64,000 bases of DNA, taken from NCBI RefSeq assembly GCF_014851915.1, contig NZ_JACVAP010000007.1, positions 1 through 64,000 of the forward strand. Direction: 5' to 3'. The notes beneath the pieces are model-generated. The model was not told the origin of the DNA and did no database searches. It worked only from the letters and a program-made list of their open reading frames with translations. This stretch comes from Xanthomonas sp. XNM01. GTDB lineage: Bacteria > Pseudomonadota > Gammaproteobacteria > Xanthomonadales > Xanthomonadaceae. Positions 43,464 through 58,147 of this stretch are shown here, piece by piece (the first letter of the stretch is position 1; each line of letters begins with the position of its first letter). The position numbers were made by a program, and so were the translations under genes.

Positions 43464-44345
43464 TCAGGCCGCGCGCTGCCCGGCGCGGCGCCGCACCGCG
43501 GCGACCCAGCGCGCCGCGACCGCCGGCGAGGTGATGCACACGGCCTCGTCGGTGACCGTGGTCACCGCGCGCTCCAGCAGCTGGATGTCGGCCTCGTGCT
43601 GGCGCGCCACGTGCGGGTCCTCGAAGAACACCGCGCGCTGGCAGCGCCGCTCCAGCACCAGGTCGGCGATCTGCGCGTCGCCGCCCATCGGGCCGCTGTG
43701 GAAGCGGTGCACCCACGGCGTGTCCTGAGGCCAGCCCTGGCTCCAGGCCATCTCGTTGAGGCGCTGGCCGGTGGTGCCGGTGGCCACGCGCCGGGAAAAC
43801 CGCGACAGCACGTCGTAGTGCTCGGCGGCGAAGGCCAGCATCTGCGGCTTCATCGCGTCGTGCGCGATCAGCGCCAGGGTCTGCGACTCGAACGCGTGGA
43901 AGCGGTCGGCGCCCGGGTCCGGCGCCAGGCCGGCATGGATGCGTTCGTTCTCGATCCAGTCGCGGGCGCTGGCCACGGTGGAGATGAAGGGCTTGCCCTG
44001 GATCACGCACTGGCGCTTGAGCGCGATCGCCTCGGGGAAGATCGACGAGGGATCGACCGGATCGATCAGGTAGATCGCGCCGTCGAGCGTGCGCTCGGGC
44101 GACTCCATGCCGACGACCTCGGCGACCAGCTTCATCAGGCCGCCTTCGCGGCCGTACGGATAGCGCTTGAGGCCGGCGTGCCCGCCGAGCATGCCGGCGG
44201 CGACGATCGCATCGTAGGTGCGGCCCACCGCATGCAGGTCCAGGCCCAGCTCGCGGATGCCCTGGCCGCTGGCGCGCAGCAGGCGGAACAGCGCGGCGTC
44301 TTCGGTGCTGTGGTGCAGGCGGTTGGCGGCAAGCCCCAGGCGCAT
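43464..44345 (-). CDS. methylglyoxal synthase-like protein with duplicated MGS domain
   Basis: 293 residues from ATG 44345 (AAGGAG upstream), about twice the length of E. coli MgsA (152 aa). The C-terminal half is a recognisable MGS domain: ATGTTG, SGPMGGDAQIADLV with the catalytic Asp, FFEDP, and QHEADIQLLERA with the His-x-x-Asp pair. The N-terminal half repeats the same outline (VGRTYDAIVAAG, YPYGREGGLMKLV, AIYLIDPVDPSSIFPEAIALKRQ, KPFISTVASARDWIE) but lacks these catalytic residues. MgsA converts dihydroxyacetone phosphate to methylglyoxal. The C-terminal domain could be active, and the N-terminal one may be regulatory or structural. Upstream of, and probably co-transcribed with, the NRDE gene. 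Confidence 0.75.
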   Translation of the reverse strand: MRLGLAANRLHHSTEDAALFRLLRASGQGIRELGLDLHAVGRTYDAIVAAGMLGGHAGLKRYPYGREGGLMKLVAEVVGMESPERTLDGAIYLIDPVDPSSIFPEAIALKRQCVIQGKPFISTVASARDWIENERIHAGLAPDPGADRFHAFESQTLALIAHDAMKPQMLAFAAEHYDVLSRFSRRVATGTTGQRLNEMAWSQGWPQDTPWVHRFHSGPMGGDAQIADLVLERRCQRAVFFEDPHVARQHEADIQLLERAVTTVTDEAVCITSPAVAARWVAAVRRRAGQRAA

Positions 44346-44449
44346 GGATCCGCACTCCTTCGTGATCACGGTGGAGCGGCCAGTCTACCCGCGCGCGATC
44401 ACCTCACGCGCGCGCGGTGCCGTCGTCGGGTGCGGCGCGTCGCGGTGGC

Positions 44450-45787
44450 TCAGAGCACCCACAGCTCGACGCGTTCGTTGCGTGCGCGTGCGCCGGCATC
44501 GCTGCCGCCGGTCAGCGGCCGCTGCGCGCCCAGCGCGCGCTTGCGCTGCACCGCGATGCCGTGTTCGATCAGCCAGGCCGCCACGATGTCGACGCGGCTG
44601 CTGGAGGTCATCGTCGCGAACATCCGGCTGCCCGGATCCTCGGGCGCGAAACCGACCACGCTGAGCGCGCGGCCGCGGTTCTCCGGTTGCCGCATCCACG
44701 CCGCTACCCGTTCCATGTCCTGCGCCGAGCCGCTGTCGAACGGCGTGCTCAGGGAACCGAGGTTGAAGCGCAGCGCGACCGGCAGCCGGCGTGCACCGGC
44801 GACCGCGTCGCGGTAATCCTGCGGCAGCCCGGCCGGGTCCGGCGCCGTCTCCGCGGTGGCCAGCTGCAGCGATGCCAGGCCGCGCGCATGCACCACGCGC
44901 TGCGCACGCGGGGTCAGCGTATGCAGCGCGAAGCTGCGACCCAGCGCGGACATCATCTGCCCGCCATACAGGCGGTAGGCGCGCACCAGCGGATAGTCGC
45001 GGCTGCGGACGCCGGCGGCATCGGCGGCAATCGCCGTGGCGCCGTCGGAGACGGCCAGGGTGCGCGTGCCCGGCGGCAGCGGCGTGCTCAGTTCGACCAC
45101 GGCCACGGCCAGCGGATCGCGCGCGACCGCGGCCGCCGCGCTGCGCAGGTCGCGGTGACGCCGCAGCGCCCCCGTCCGCGGGGCGGCCGGTGCGCCCAGG
45201 CGCTCGCGCAGGAATTCGTGCAGGCCGCCGTCGGCCGGCCCCACCTGCAGGGCCACCGGTGCGGCGCGGCCGCCCAGCTGCGACCAGTCGCGCAGCTCCC
45301 CCGCGAGCAGCGCCCGCAGCTGGGCGAGGTCGATCGCCTGCACCGGGTTGTCGCGGTGGACCAGGACCGCCGCACCGTTGAGCGCGATCGTGTACTCCTG
45401 TTCCGGCGAGGCCAGGTCGCCGAGCTGCCAGCCCGCATCGCGCTCGCGCGCATCCGGCGCGCGCGCCAGCATCGCCAGTTCCGCGTCCCCCCGGACCAGC
45501 GCGGCGAAGCCGGCGGCGCTGCCGGATCCGTCGATCTCCACCACCAGCGGCACGCCGTCGCGCACCGCATGGACCTCGAGCAGCGCGGCCGTTCTGCGCA
45601 CCCGGCGGATTCCGCCGTACTCCATCGCCTGCAGCCAGTCCTCGACCAGCGCCGGCATCAGGTCGCTGCCGACCGAATGCGAGCCGTGGACACGCAGCCG
45701 CTCCACATCGTCCTGCCCCCATGCCGACGATGCCAGCGCGATGCCGGCGAGCAGCGCCATCGCGCCACGCTTGCAGAAGCCACCCAT
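44450..45787 (-). CDS. phosphate-type periplasmic binding domain fused to OmpA domain
   Basis: 445 residues from ATG 45787 with a signal peptide (MALLAGIALASSAWGQ). Residues ~28-300 are a PstS-like type-2 binding fold (LRVHGSHSVGSDLMPALVEDWL, VVEIDGSGSAAGFAALVRGDAELAMLAR, YTIALNGAAVLVHRDNPVQAIDLAQLRALLAGELRDWSQLG). Residues ~325-445 are an OmpA/MotB peptidoglycan-binding domain (SRVDIVAAWLIEHGI...RNERVELWVL). It should be a periplasmic or cell-wall-bound ligand-binding protein; phosphate is the family ligand but not proven. No ABC transporter genes are nearby. Confidence 0.83.
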   Translation of the reverse strand: MGGFCKRGAMALLAGIALASSAWGQDDVERLRVHGSHSVGSDLMPALVEDWLQAMEYGGIRRVRRTAALLEVHAVRDGVPLVVEIDGSGSAAGFAALVRGDAELAMLARAPDARERDAGWQLGDLASPEQEYTIALNGAAVLVHRDNPVQAIDLAQLRALLAGELRDWSQLGGRAAPVALQVGPADGGLHEFLRERLGAPAAPRTGALRRHRDLRSAAAAVARDPLAVAVVELSTPLPPGTRTLAVSDGATAIAADAAGVRSRDYPLVRAYRLYGGQMMSALGRSFALHTLTPRAQRVVHARGLASLQLATAETAPDPAGLPQDYRDAVAGARRLPVALRFNLGSLSTPFDSGSAQDMERVAAWMRQPENRGRALSVVGFAPEDPGSRMFATMTSSSRVDIVAAWLIEHGIAVQRKRALGAQRPLTGGSDAGARARNERVELWVL

Positions 45788-46268
45788 GCCGATCCCCCTG
45801 TCGTGAAGCGCGGCGAGTGTGGCCGCGGCCGATGACAGGGGCGTGACCCGCCCGGGCGTCCGCCGCGCGCCGTTCGGTACCGACGCGTGGAGCGGTGGAG
45901 TGGGACGGACGCCGGCCACGCGCGGGGGGCCCGGCGACGTGGCGGGGGGCGACTGGCGGCATGCGCGTCATGGTTCACCCGCGCGCCGCGATGGACCCGG
46001 CAGAGGCCGGACTGCATGGGTTGCCGGTTGCCGATGCATGCCGGGACGGCGCGTGGCGGCGCGATCCGCCGGCCGCAGCACGGCGCCATGGCGTTGCGCG
46101 TCTGGCGCAGTCAACCGCGTCGGACGACGTGTGGAGATGCGCCGCATCTCATGCGCAGGTCCGGCGCCGTACGCAGGTGGCAGGCATGGCGCCGCGCCGC
46201 CGCCGATGACGGACCGCGATGCGGGGACATCCTGTCCGCGTGACGTGACGTGACGTGCGTCGGCGGCG
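45788..46268. other. intergenic region, no gene seen
   Basis: Roughly 480 bases upstream of the PBP-OmpA gene and downstream of benE (both minus strand). Frames present on the plus strand have no ribosome-binding site or protein-like features. A short run of three GTGAC units lies at 46240-46254. Confidence 0.5.
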
Positions 46269-47456
46269 TCAGCGTCGGCGGCGCAGGGCCACGCGCACGA
46301 CCACGCCCGCGATCAGGCCCCAGAACGCGGCGCCGATCCCGGCCAGGCTGAGGCCGGAGGCGGTGACCAGGAAGGTGACCAGCGCCGCCTCGCGCTCGTC
46401 CGCCTCGCGCAGCGCGGCGGCCAGGCTGCCGCCGAGCGTGCCGAGCAGGGCGATGCCGGCGATGGCCAGCACCAGCGCCTGCGGAAACGCGGCGAACAGG
46501 CTGGCCACGGTCGCGCCGAACACGCCGACCAGCAGGTAGAAGAGGCCGGCCCAGACCGCGGCCATGTAGCGTCGGGCCGGATCGGCATGCGCCTCGGGGC
46601 CCATGCAGATCGCCGCGGTGATCGCCGCCAGGTTCAGCGCGAACGCGCCGAACGGCGCCAGCGCCAGGTTGACCGCACCGGTCCAGCCGACCGCGGACGA
46701 GATCGGCACCGGATAGCCTGACGCCCGGATCACCGCCACGCCCGGCACGTTCTGCGAGGCCATGGTCACCACGAACAGCGGCAGGGCGATGCCGAGCACC
46801 GCGGCCACGCTCAGCTGCGGCGTGGTCCATACCGGGCGGGCGAGCTCCAGGCGCAGCCCCGCCACGTGCAGCGAGCCGGCGAGTGCGGCGATGCCGATGC
46901 CGGCGGCCAGGGTCAGGATCACCGCGTAGCGCGGCCACCAGCGGCGCGCGGCCAGGTAGGTGCCCAGCATGCCCAGCACCAGCGCGGGCTCGGTCTGGAT
47001 CGCGGCGAACGCATCCAGGCCGAAGCGCAGCAGCACGCCGGCCAGCATGCCGGCGGCCAGCGGGACCGGAATCCGGCTGAGCATCCGCTCGAAGATGCCG
47101 GAGAAGCCGGCGATGGTGATCAACAGCGCCGACAGCAGGAAGCCGCCGATCGCCTCGCTCATCGGCACGCCGGCGGCCGAGGCCACCAGCATCGCCGCGC
47201 CCGGCGTCGACCATGCGGTCACCACCGGCATCTTCCAGCGCAGCGACAGGCCCAGGCAGGTCACGCCCATGCCCAGGCCCAGCGCCCACATCCACGAACT
47301 GGTCTGCGCCGGTGTGGCGCCCAGCGCCTGCGCGGCCTGGAACACGATGGCCGCCGAGCTGGCGAACCCGACCAGGACGGTCACGAACCCGGCGGCGATG
47401 GCGGACAGGGACTGGTCGCGCAGCAGGCGGCCATGGGAGAGGGCGTTCATGCGCAT
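46269..47456 (-). CDS. benE: BenE-family benzoate/aromatic transporter
   Basis: 395 residues from ATG 47456 (a second ATG is at 47450). About twelve membrane helices with the BenE features FVTVLVGFASSAAIVFQAAQALGATPAQ, WKMPVVTAWSTPGAAML, FVVTMASQNVPGVAVIRASGY and GAFALNLAAITAAICMGPEAH. The nucleobase-ascorbate-transporter-like fold imports benzoate or related acids by proton symport. No aromatic catabolism genes are nearby, so the physiological substrate is uncertain. Confidence 0.88.
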   Translation of the reverse strand: MRMNALSHGRLLRDQSLSAIAAGFVTVLVGFASSAAIVFQAAQALGATPAQTSSWMWALGLGMGVTCLGLSLRWKMPVVTAWSTPGAAMLVASAAGVPMSEAIGGFLLSALLITIAGFSGIFERMLSRIPVPLAAGMLAGVLLRFGLDAFAAIQTEPALVLGMLGTYLAARRWWPRYAVILTLAAGIGIAALAGSLHVAGLRLELARPVWTTPQLSVAAVLGIALPLFVVTMASQNVPGVAVIRASGYPVPISSAVGWTGAVNLALAPFGAFALNLAAITAAICMGPEAHADPARRYMAAVWAGLFYLLVGVFGATVASLFAAFPQALVLAIAGIALLGTLGGSLAAALREADEREAALVTFLVTASGLSLAGIGAAFWGLIAGVVVRVALRRRR

Positions 47457-47615
47457 ATTGTCGCCCAGTCCATCCCCGCCCCGGCAGCGTCGTGGCCGCG
47501 GCGACCGCAGCCTCGCCGTGACCGGCACGGGCGGCGAAGGAGGATCTGCCGCGGCGCGTGCCGCCGCATGCGGATCGTTCGCTGCGCGCGGCGACTGCAC
47601 GCCGCCGCGCGCATC

Positions 47616-53701
<6,086 letters not shown>

Positions 53702-53764
53702 CTGTGCCTCGAGTAGCAGGCAACCGGTGCTGAGCCGGAAGCGGAGCGAAGGCGGCACCGCGCA

Positions 53765-53852
53765 CGGTTTCTTTCGAAACCGACGCTACCTGAATGCCAC
53801 CGGAATCCCGACTAGAGCACAACTTGGTGCAGTGCCGCAAGCGGCCTTTTTT
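53765..53852. promoter_or_regulatory. gltB upstream region with two inverted repeats and a plus-strand terminator
   Basis: CGGTTTC-TTTC-GAAACCG (53765-53782) and GCAC-AACTTG-GTGC (53817-53830) lie upstream of gltB; the second resembles half-sites of the NtrC pattern GCACCA/TGGTGC. GCCGC-AA-GCGGC followed by CTTTTTT (53834-53852) is a textbook intrinsic terminator oriented on the plus strand, although no plus-strand gene precedes it. Confidence 0.45.
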
Positions 53853-53915
53853 CAGGCGTTTATGTGCGTCCCGCTCCGTCCTGGTGCGTATGCCGCGTCA
53901 TCGTCGTGCGTGCGC

Positions 53916-54302
53916 TCAACCGCAACGCAGCGAGACGATGTTGCCGGCCGCGTCGACCTCGACATTCAGGCGTGCGCCGTCGAATTCCATCGTCACCGCC
54001 TGGCCCGGCGCGAGCGTGCGTGCGCGTTCGGCGCCGGCATCGACGCGCGCCTGTTCGACGGTCGCCTCGTCGCCGGCCTTGCCGATCAGTCCCTGCACCT
54101 GGGTCGCGTCGCAGGTCGGTGCCGGTGGCGGCGTGGCGGCCGAGTCGCTGGCCGGCGTGGCGGCCGAGTCGGCGGCCTGCTGCGCATCGACCAGGGCCTG
54201 TTCCTGTTCCTGTGCGTCCTCGTCCGGTGGCGTCGGTGCGCAGGCGGCCAGGGCCATCAGGACGGGCAGCAGCACGAGCAGGCGCGAGGAGTGCGGACGC
54301 AT
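53916..54302 (-). CDS. I78-family peptidase inhibitor lipoprotein
   Basis: 128 residues from ATG 54302. Lipoprotein signal MRPHSSRLLVLLPVLMALAAC (Cys21), then a low-complexity acidic/Ala-Pro linker. The C-terminal ~65 residues have the I78 pattern CDATQVQGLIGKAGD...ARTLAPGQAVTMEFDGARLNVEVDAAGNIVSLRCG. Inhibitors of this type block serine proteases, probably protecting the periplasm. Lies upstream of gltB on the same strand and divergent from the topoisomerase gene. A related lipoprotein is encoded at 55523-55861. Confidence 0.87.
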   Translation of the reverse strand: MRPHSSRLLVLLPVLMALAACAPTPPDEDAQEQEQALVDAQQAADSAATPASDSAATPPPAPTCDATQVQGLIGKAGDEATVEQARVDAGAERARTLAPGQAVTMEFDGARLNVEVDAAGNIVSLRCG

Positions 54303-54444
54303 GGGACCTCCGGGAAGCAATGGGGAAAAGGAGGATGGAAGATGCCGCATTCGCGAAGCGTTAACCAGCCGGTGCCCGCGTTGACGCGGCCGCGGCATGG
54401 TCGTGGCCAGACTCGGTCCATGTCCCCCGTCGCCCGCACACACC

Positions 54445-55503
54445 ATGCCTTCCAGTCCGCTGCCGGTCGCCGATGACGCCTCGCGCCAGGCGGCGCGTCA
54501 GGCCGGCCTGGTCTACCTGTGCGATACCGCACCCGGCATCGGCCGTCGCCGCGCCGGCCGCGGGTTCGTCTACCGCGATGCCGATGGCGCGCGGATCACC
54601 GACACCGCCACGCTGGCGCGGATCCGCGCGCTGGCGATCCCGCCGGCCTGGCGCGATGTCTGGATCTGCGCCCGGCCCAACGGCCACCTGCAGGCGACCG
54701 GCCGCGACGTGCGCGGCCGCAAGCAGTACCGCTATCACCCGGACTGGTCCAGCCATCGGGGCAGCGGCAAGTTCGAACGCATCGTCGCCTTCGGCGAGGC
54801 GCTGCCGGCGCTGCGGCGGCGCCTGCGCCGCGACCTCGGCCTGCGCGGCCATCCGCGCGACAAGGTGCTGGCGATCGTGGTGGCGGTGATGGACGAGACG
54901 CTGCTGCGCGTGGGCAACGTCACCTACCTGCGCGACAACCAGTCGTATGGCCTGACCACGCTGCGCAACCGGCACATCGCCTTCGTCCGCGACGGCCGCG
55001 CGCAGCTGCGGTTCCGCGGCAAGAGCGGGCAGTGGCACGACGCGGTGATCGACGACCGGCGGCTGGTCGCCGCGATCCGGCGCGTGCGCGAACTGCCCGG
55101 GCAGTCGCTGTTCCAGTACCGCGACGACGATGGCCAGGTGGTGCCGGTGGACTCGACCGCGGTCAACGCCTATCTGCACGAGGTGCTGGGCGAGGACTTC
55201 ACCGCCAAGGACTTCCGCACCTGGGGCGGCACCCTGGCCGCGATCCGCGCGCTGCGCGCGCATCCGCCGGCCGAGGGACCGACCGTGCTGCGACGGGTGC
55301 AGGCGGCGGTCGCGCGCGAGGTCGCCGATTGCCTGGGCAACACCCCGGCGGTGTGCCGCTCGGCGTACATCGACCCGGTGGTGTTCGAAGGCTGGCGCGA
55401 GGGCCGGCTGCAGCGCTTCTGCACCGACTGCCGCGGCGAGCGGCAATGGGAACGCGCGGCGCTGGCCTTCCTGCGCCGCGCGCACCGGCAGCGCGGGCGC
55501 TGA
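54445..55503 (+). CDS. bacterial type IB DNA topoisomerase
   Basis: 352 residues from ATG 54445. N-terminal domain ITDTATLARIRALAIPPAWRDVWICARPNGHLQATGRDVRGRKQYRYHPDW. The catalytic domain has KVLAIVVAVMDETLLRVGN, YGLTTLRNRHI, KDFRTWGGTLAA and the active-site Tyr in CRSAYIDPVV. Relaxes supercoils through a 3'-phosphotyrosine intermediate, as in Deinococcus and Pseudomonas TopIB. Flanked by two I78-type lipoprotein genes. Confidence 0.94.
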   Translation: MPSSPLPVADDASRQAARQAGLVYLCDTAPGIGRRRAGRGFVYRDADGARITDTATLARIRALAIPPAWRDVWICARPNGHLQATGRDVRGRKQYRYHPDWSSHRGSGKFERIVAFGEALPALRRRLRRDLGLRGHPRDKVLAIVVAVMDETLLRVGNVTYLRDNQSYGLTTLRNRHIAFVRDGRAQLRFRGKSGQWHDAVIDDRRLVAAIRRVRELPGQSLFQYRDDDGQVVPVDSTAVNAYLHEVLGEDFTAKDFRTWGGTLAAIRALRAHPPAEGPTVLRRVQAAVAREVADCLGNTPAVCRSAYIDPVVFEGWREGRLQRFCTDCRGERQWERAALAFLRRAHRQRGR

Positions 55504-55522
55504 GGCCCGCGCCGCTGGCCGC

Positions 55523-55861
55523 TCAGCCGCAGTAGATCGCGGTGATCGCGTTGTTGTCGCCGGTCTCGATGGTCAGCCGCGGGCCGCCATCGCTCACGGG
55601 TTCGGCCTCGGGCAGGGTGGCGCTGGCCGGGCGGTCGGGCTGCCCGGGCACGACCCGGACCTCGAGGCTGTCGCTGTCCACGCGTGCCCGCTCGACGGTC
55701 GGCGCGGCCGCCGCCAGGCCGACCGCACCGCGCACCATGTCCACGTGGCACTGCCCGGAGATCCGGCCGTCGATCGGTTCGATCGAGGCGACCCGGGTGC
55801 TGGTGCAGGCGGACAGCGTCAGCGCGGCGCCGGCACAGAGGACGGGGAGAAGGCGGTGCAT
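55523..55861 (-). CDS. I78-like small lipoprotein
   Basis: 112 residues with lipobox LTLSAC (Cys19). The C-terminal part follows the I78 outline (GLAAAAPTVERARVDSDSLEVRVVPGQ...LTIETGDNNAITAIYCG), with the closing Gly-Asp-Asn...I-x-C-G motif, and resembles the lipoprotein at 53916-54302, so the two are probably paralogues. Convergent with the topoisomerase gene, 19 bases apart. Confidence 0.75.
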   Translation of the reverse strand: MHRLLPVLCAGAALTLSACTSTRVASIEPIDGRISGQCHVDMVRGAVGLAAAAPTVERARVDSDSLEVRVVPGQPDRPASATLPEAEPVSDGGPRLTIETGDNNAITAIYCG

Positions 55862-56064
55862 GGTCGGCTCCTGTCTGGGATCGGCCACAGGCTGGACCGG
55901 CACCCGTCAGCGCACGATGAAGCCGGCACCGGCGGCGTGCTGTCCGCCCGCAGTGTCGCGATGGACGCAGGCGGTCTGCGCTGGCGCGCGTGGTCCGCGG
56001 CCGTGACAAGCCGGCGGCGCTCTGGTGTGATCGGCCGTTCGATGACGTTCCGGAGTTCCGCCCG

Positions 56065-57231
56065 ATGGCTGCTGTTCCCGCCCCGCTGCTCGCTCTCGCC
56101 CCGCGCATGACCGCCTGGCGCCAGCGCATCCATGCCTGGCCCGAGCTCGGTTTCGAGGAGGAGCGCACCTCGGCGCTGGTGATCGAGGTGCTGCGCGGCC
56201 TGGGCCTGGAGGTGCACACGGGCCTGGGCGGCACCGGCGTGGTCGCGGTGATCGACAGCGGCACGCCGGGCCTGTCGATCGGCCTGCGCGCGGACATGGA
56301 CGCGCTGCCGATGGATGAGGTCGCCGACGAGCGGGGCGAGCTGCCCTACCGCTCGCAGCGTCCGGGCGTGGCCCATACCTGCGGCCATGACGGCCACACC
56401 TCGGCCCTGCTCGGCACCGCCGAGTATCTGGTCGCGCATCCGCCGGCCACGGGCCGCGTGGTGCTGATCTTCCAGCCGGCCGAGGAGGGCGGACGCGGCG
56501 CGATCAAGATGGTCGAGGACGGCCTGTTCACGCGCTGGCCCTGCGACGAGGTCTACGCCTTCCACAACATGCCGGCGCTGCCGGGCGGCCAGGCCAGCGT
56601 GCGCAGCGGTCCGACGCTGCAGTCGCTGGCGGTGTTCGAGATCGCGGTCGAGGGCGTCGGTGGGCATGCCGCCGCGCCGCACCGCGCCAACGATCCGCTG
56701 CAGGTCGCCGCGCGCCTGGCGGTGGACATCGGCGCGATCGTCGGCCGCCACATCGACCCGATGGAAGCGGCGCTGATCAATGTCGGTTCATTGCAGGCCG
56801 GCACCACCCACAACATCATCCCGTCCACCGCGGCGCTCAGCGGCACGATCCGCTCGCTGTCGCGGGACGTGCACGACGAGTTGCTCAAGCGCCTGCGCGC
56901 GCTGTGCGAGGGCCACGCGCAGATCTCCGGCTGCAGCATCGATCTGCGGATCCCGCATTCCTGCCCGCCCTGCGTCAACGCCCCCGAACAGGCCACGCTG
57001 GCCGCCGAGGCGATCGCCGACGTGCTCGGCCGCGAGAACGTCAGGACCGACATGCGCGCCTATCCGTTCTCCGACGATTTCTCCTACATGCTCGAGCAGT
57101 GGCCCGGTGCCTACCTGTTCCTGGGCATGGACAGCGCGATGTGCCACCACCCGACCTTCCGCTTCGACGACCAGCTGCTGCCGGTGGCGGCCAGCGTGTT
57201 CGCCCGGATCGTGCAGCGCCGGCTGGGCTGA
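56065..57231 (+). CDS. M20-family amidohydrolase
   Basis: 388 residues from ATG 56065. M20D features: RRDLHA-like start (RQRIHAWPELGFEEERT), LRADMDALPM, the metal-binding HTCGHDGHTSALLG (Cys and His ligands), QPAEEGGRGAIKMVEDGL with catalytic Glu, VEGVGGHAAAPHRANDPLQ and a final CHHPTFRFDD ligand. Related enzymes hydrolyse N-acyl amino acids, hippurate or IAA conjugates. Cytoplasmic; no operon partners. Confidence 0.9.
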   Translation: MAAVPAPLLALAPRMTAWRQRIHAWPELGFEEERTSALVIEVLRGLGLEVHTGLGGTGVVAVIDSGTPGLSIGLRADMDALPMDEVADERGELPYRSQRPGVAHTCGHDGHTSALLGTAEYLVAHPPATGRVVLIFQPAEEGGRGAIKMVEDGLFTRWPCDEVYAFHNMPALPGGQASVRSGPTLQSLAVFEIAVEGVGGHAAAPHRANDPLQVAARLAVDIGAIVGRHIDPMEAALINVGSLQAGTTHNIIPSTAALSGTIRSLSRDVHDELLKRLRALCEGHAQISGCSIDLRIPHSCPPCVNAPEQATLAAEAIADVLGRENVRTDMRAYPFSDDFSYMLEQWPGAYLFLGMDSAMCHHPTFRFDDQLLPVAASVFARIVQRRLG

Positions 57232-57442
57232 GGGCGGACGGCGACAGGAAGGTGCGTGGAGCCGCCGCGCGCCCTGCCGGTTGCGGTGGGGTTGCAGGCG
57301 GTCCGCATATCGGCCGCATGCGCTGCATCCGCGCATGGCGTCGTGCGCCAGGCCTGGCATCGCCGGGCCGCGACAAGAGGGAGCGAGTGGGTGTCCGCCA
57401 GCCGGTCCGCGGACCAGGCCGCGCGGCGATGCGATGAAGGAG

Positions 57443-57519
57443 TGGCGCGCCTGGAGGGATTCGAACCCCCGACCAATGGCTTCGGAAGCCACTACTCTAT
57501 CCGGCTGAGCTACAGGCGC
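57443..57519 (-). tRNA. tRNA-Arg (anticodon CCG)
   Basis: 77 bases with encoded CCA. Acceptor stem GCGCCTG/CAGGCGC, D arm AGCTCAGCCGGATAGAG, anticodon stem-loop GTGGC-TTCCGAA-GCCAT with CCG at 34-36, and T arm containing GTTCGAATC. Reads CGG. No integrated element is seen on either side. Confidence 0.97.
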
Positions 57520-57661
57520 GCAGGGCGGCCATTGTAGCGGCAATCCTGCGCCCGCGCCCAGCCTTCCGATGCGGTCGACCCGCTGCGGCGGGCGGAGGCG
57601 GGCGTGCCGCGCCCGGGCGTTGCGGTTCCGGCCGGCGTGATGCATCCGCACAATGCACGCC

Positions 57662-58138
57662 ATGGACCGCATCCGCCCCTACGAAGACCGCGACGCCGAC
57701 GCCTGCCTGGCGCTGTTCGACGGCAACGTGCCGATGTACTTCGCCCGCGGCGAGCGCGCGGACTTCATCCGGTTCCTGGCCCGTCAGGCCGGAGCGGGCA
57801 CCTATCTGGTGGTCGAGCGTGGCGGCGTGGTCGTGGCCTGCGGTGGGCACACCCTCGAGGAGGACGCGACGACCGCCGGCTTCTGCTGGGGCATGGTCGA
57901 GCGCCGCCTGCACCGCCAGGGCCTGGGCCGGCTGCTGACCCGGGCCCGGCTCGACGCCTGCCGGCAGGCCGGCACGATCGCGCGCGTGCGCCTGGACACC
58001 AGCCAGCACACCCGTGCGTTCTATGCGCGCTTCGGCTTCCGCGTCGAACGGATCACGCCCGACGGCTACGGGTCGGGCCTGGACCGGTGCGACATGGTCC
58101 TGGCGCTGGACGCGCCGGATGCGCGTGCACCGGGCTGA
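57662..58138 (+). CDS. GNAT-family N-acetyltransferase
   Basis: 158 residues from ATG 57662 (an in-frame ATG is three codons upstream). GNAT fold with acetyl-CoA loop RQGLGRLLTRARLDACRQAG and the end TRAFYARFGFRVERITPDGYGSGLDRCDMVL. Cytoplasmic; acceptor unknown. Convergent with ugd, nine bases apart. Confidence 0.86.
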   Translation: MDRIRPYEDRDADACLALFDGNVPMYFARGERADFIRFLARQAGAGTYLVVERGGVVVACGGHTLEEDATTAGFCWGMVERRLHRQGLGRLLTRARLDACRQAGTIARVRLDTSQHTRAFYARFGFRVERITPDGYGSGLDRCDMVLALDAPDARAPG

Positions 58139-58147
58139 GCCGCGGCC

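Noticed and set aside
45819-46253. Plus-strand frames between the PBP-OmpA and benE genes
   Set aside because: No homology signal by eye, low complexity, and poor starts.
46240-46254. Three GTGAC units in tandem
   Set aside because: Too short to call a meaningful repeat; probably chance slippage in an intergenic region.
57443-57519. tRNA-Arg as an integration site for a mobile element
   Set aside because: No integrase, direct repeat of the tRNA 3' end, or compositional shift is visible on either side.
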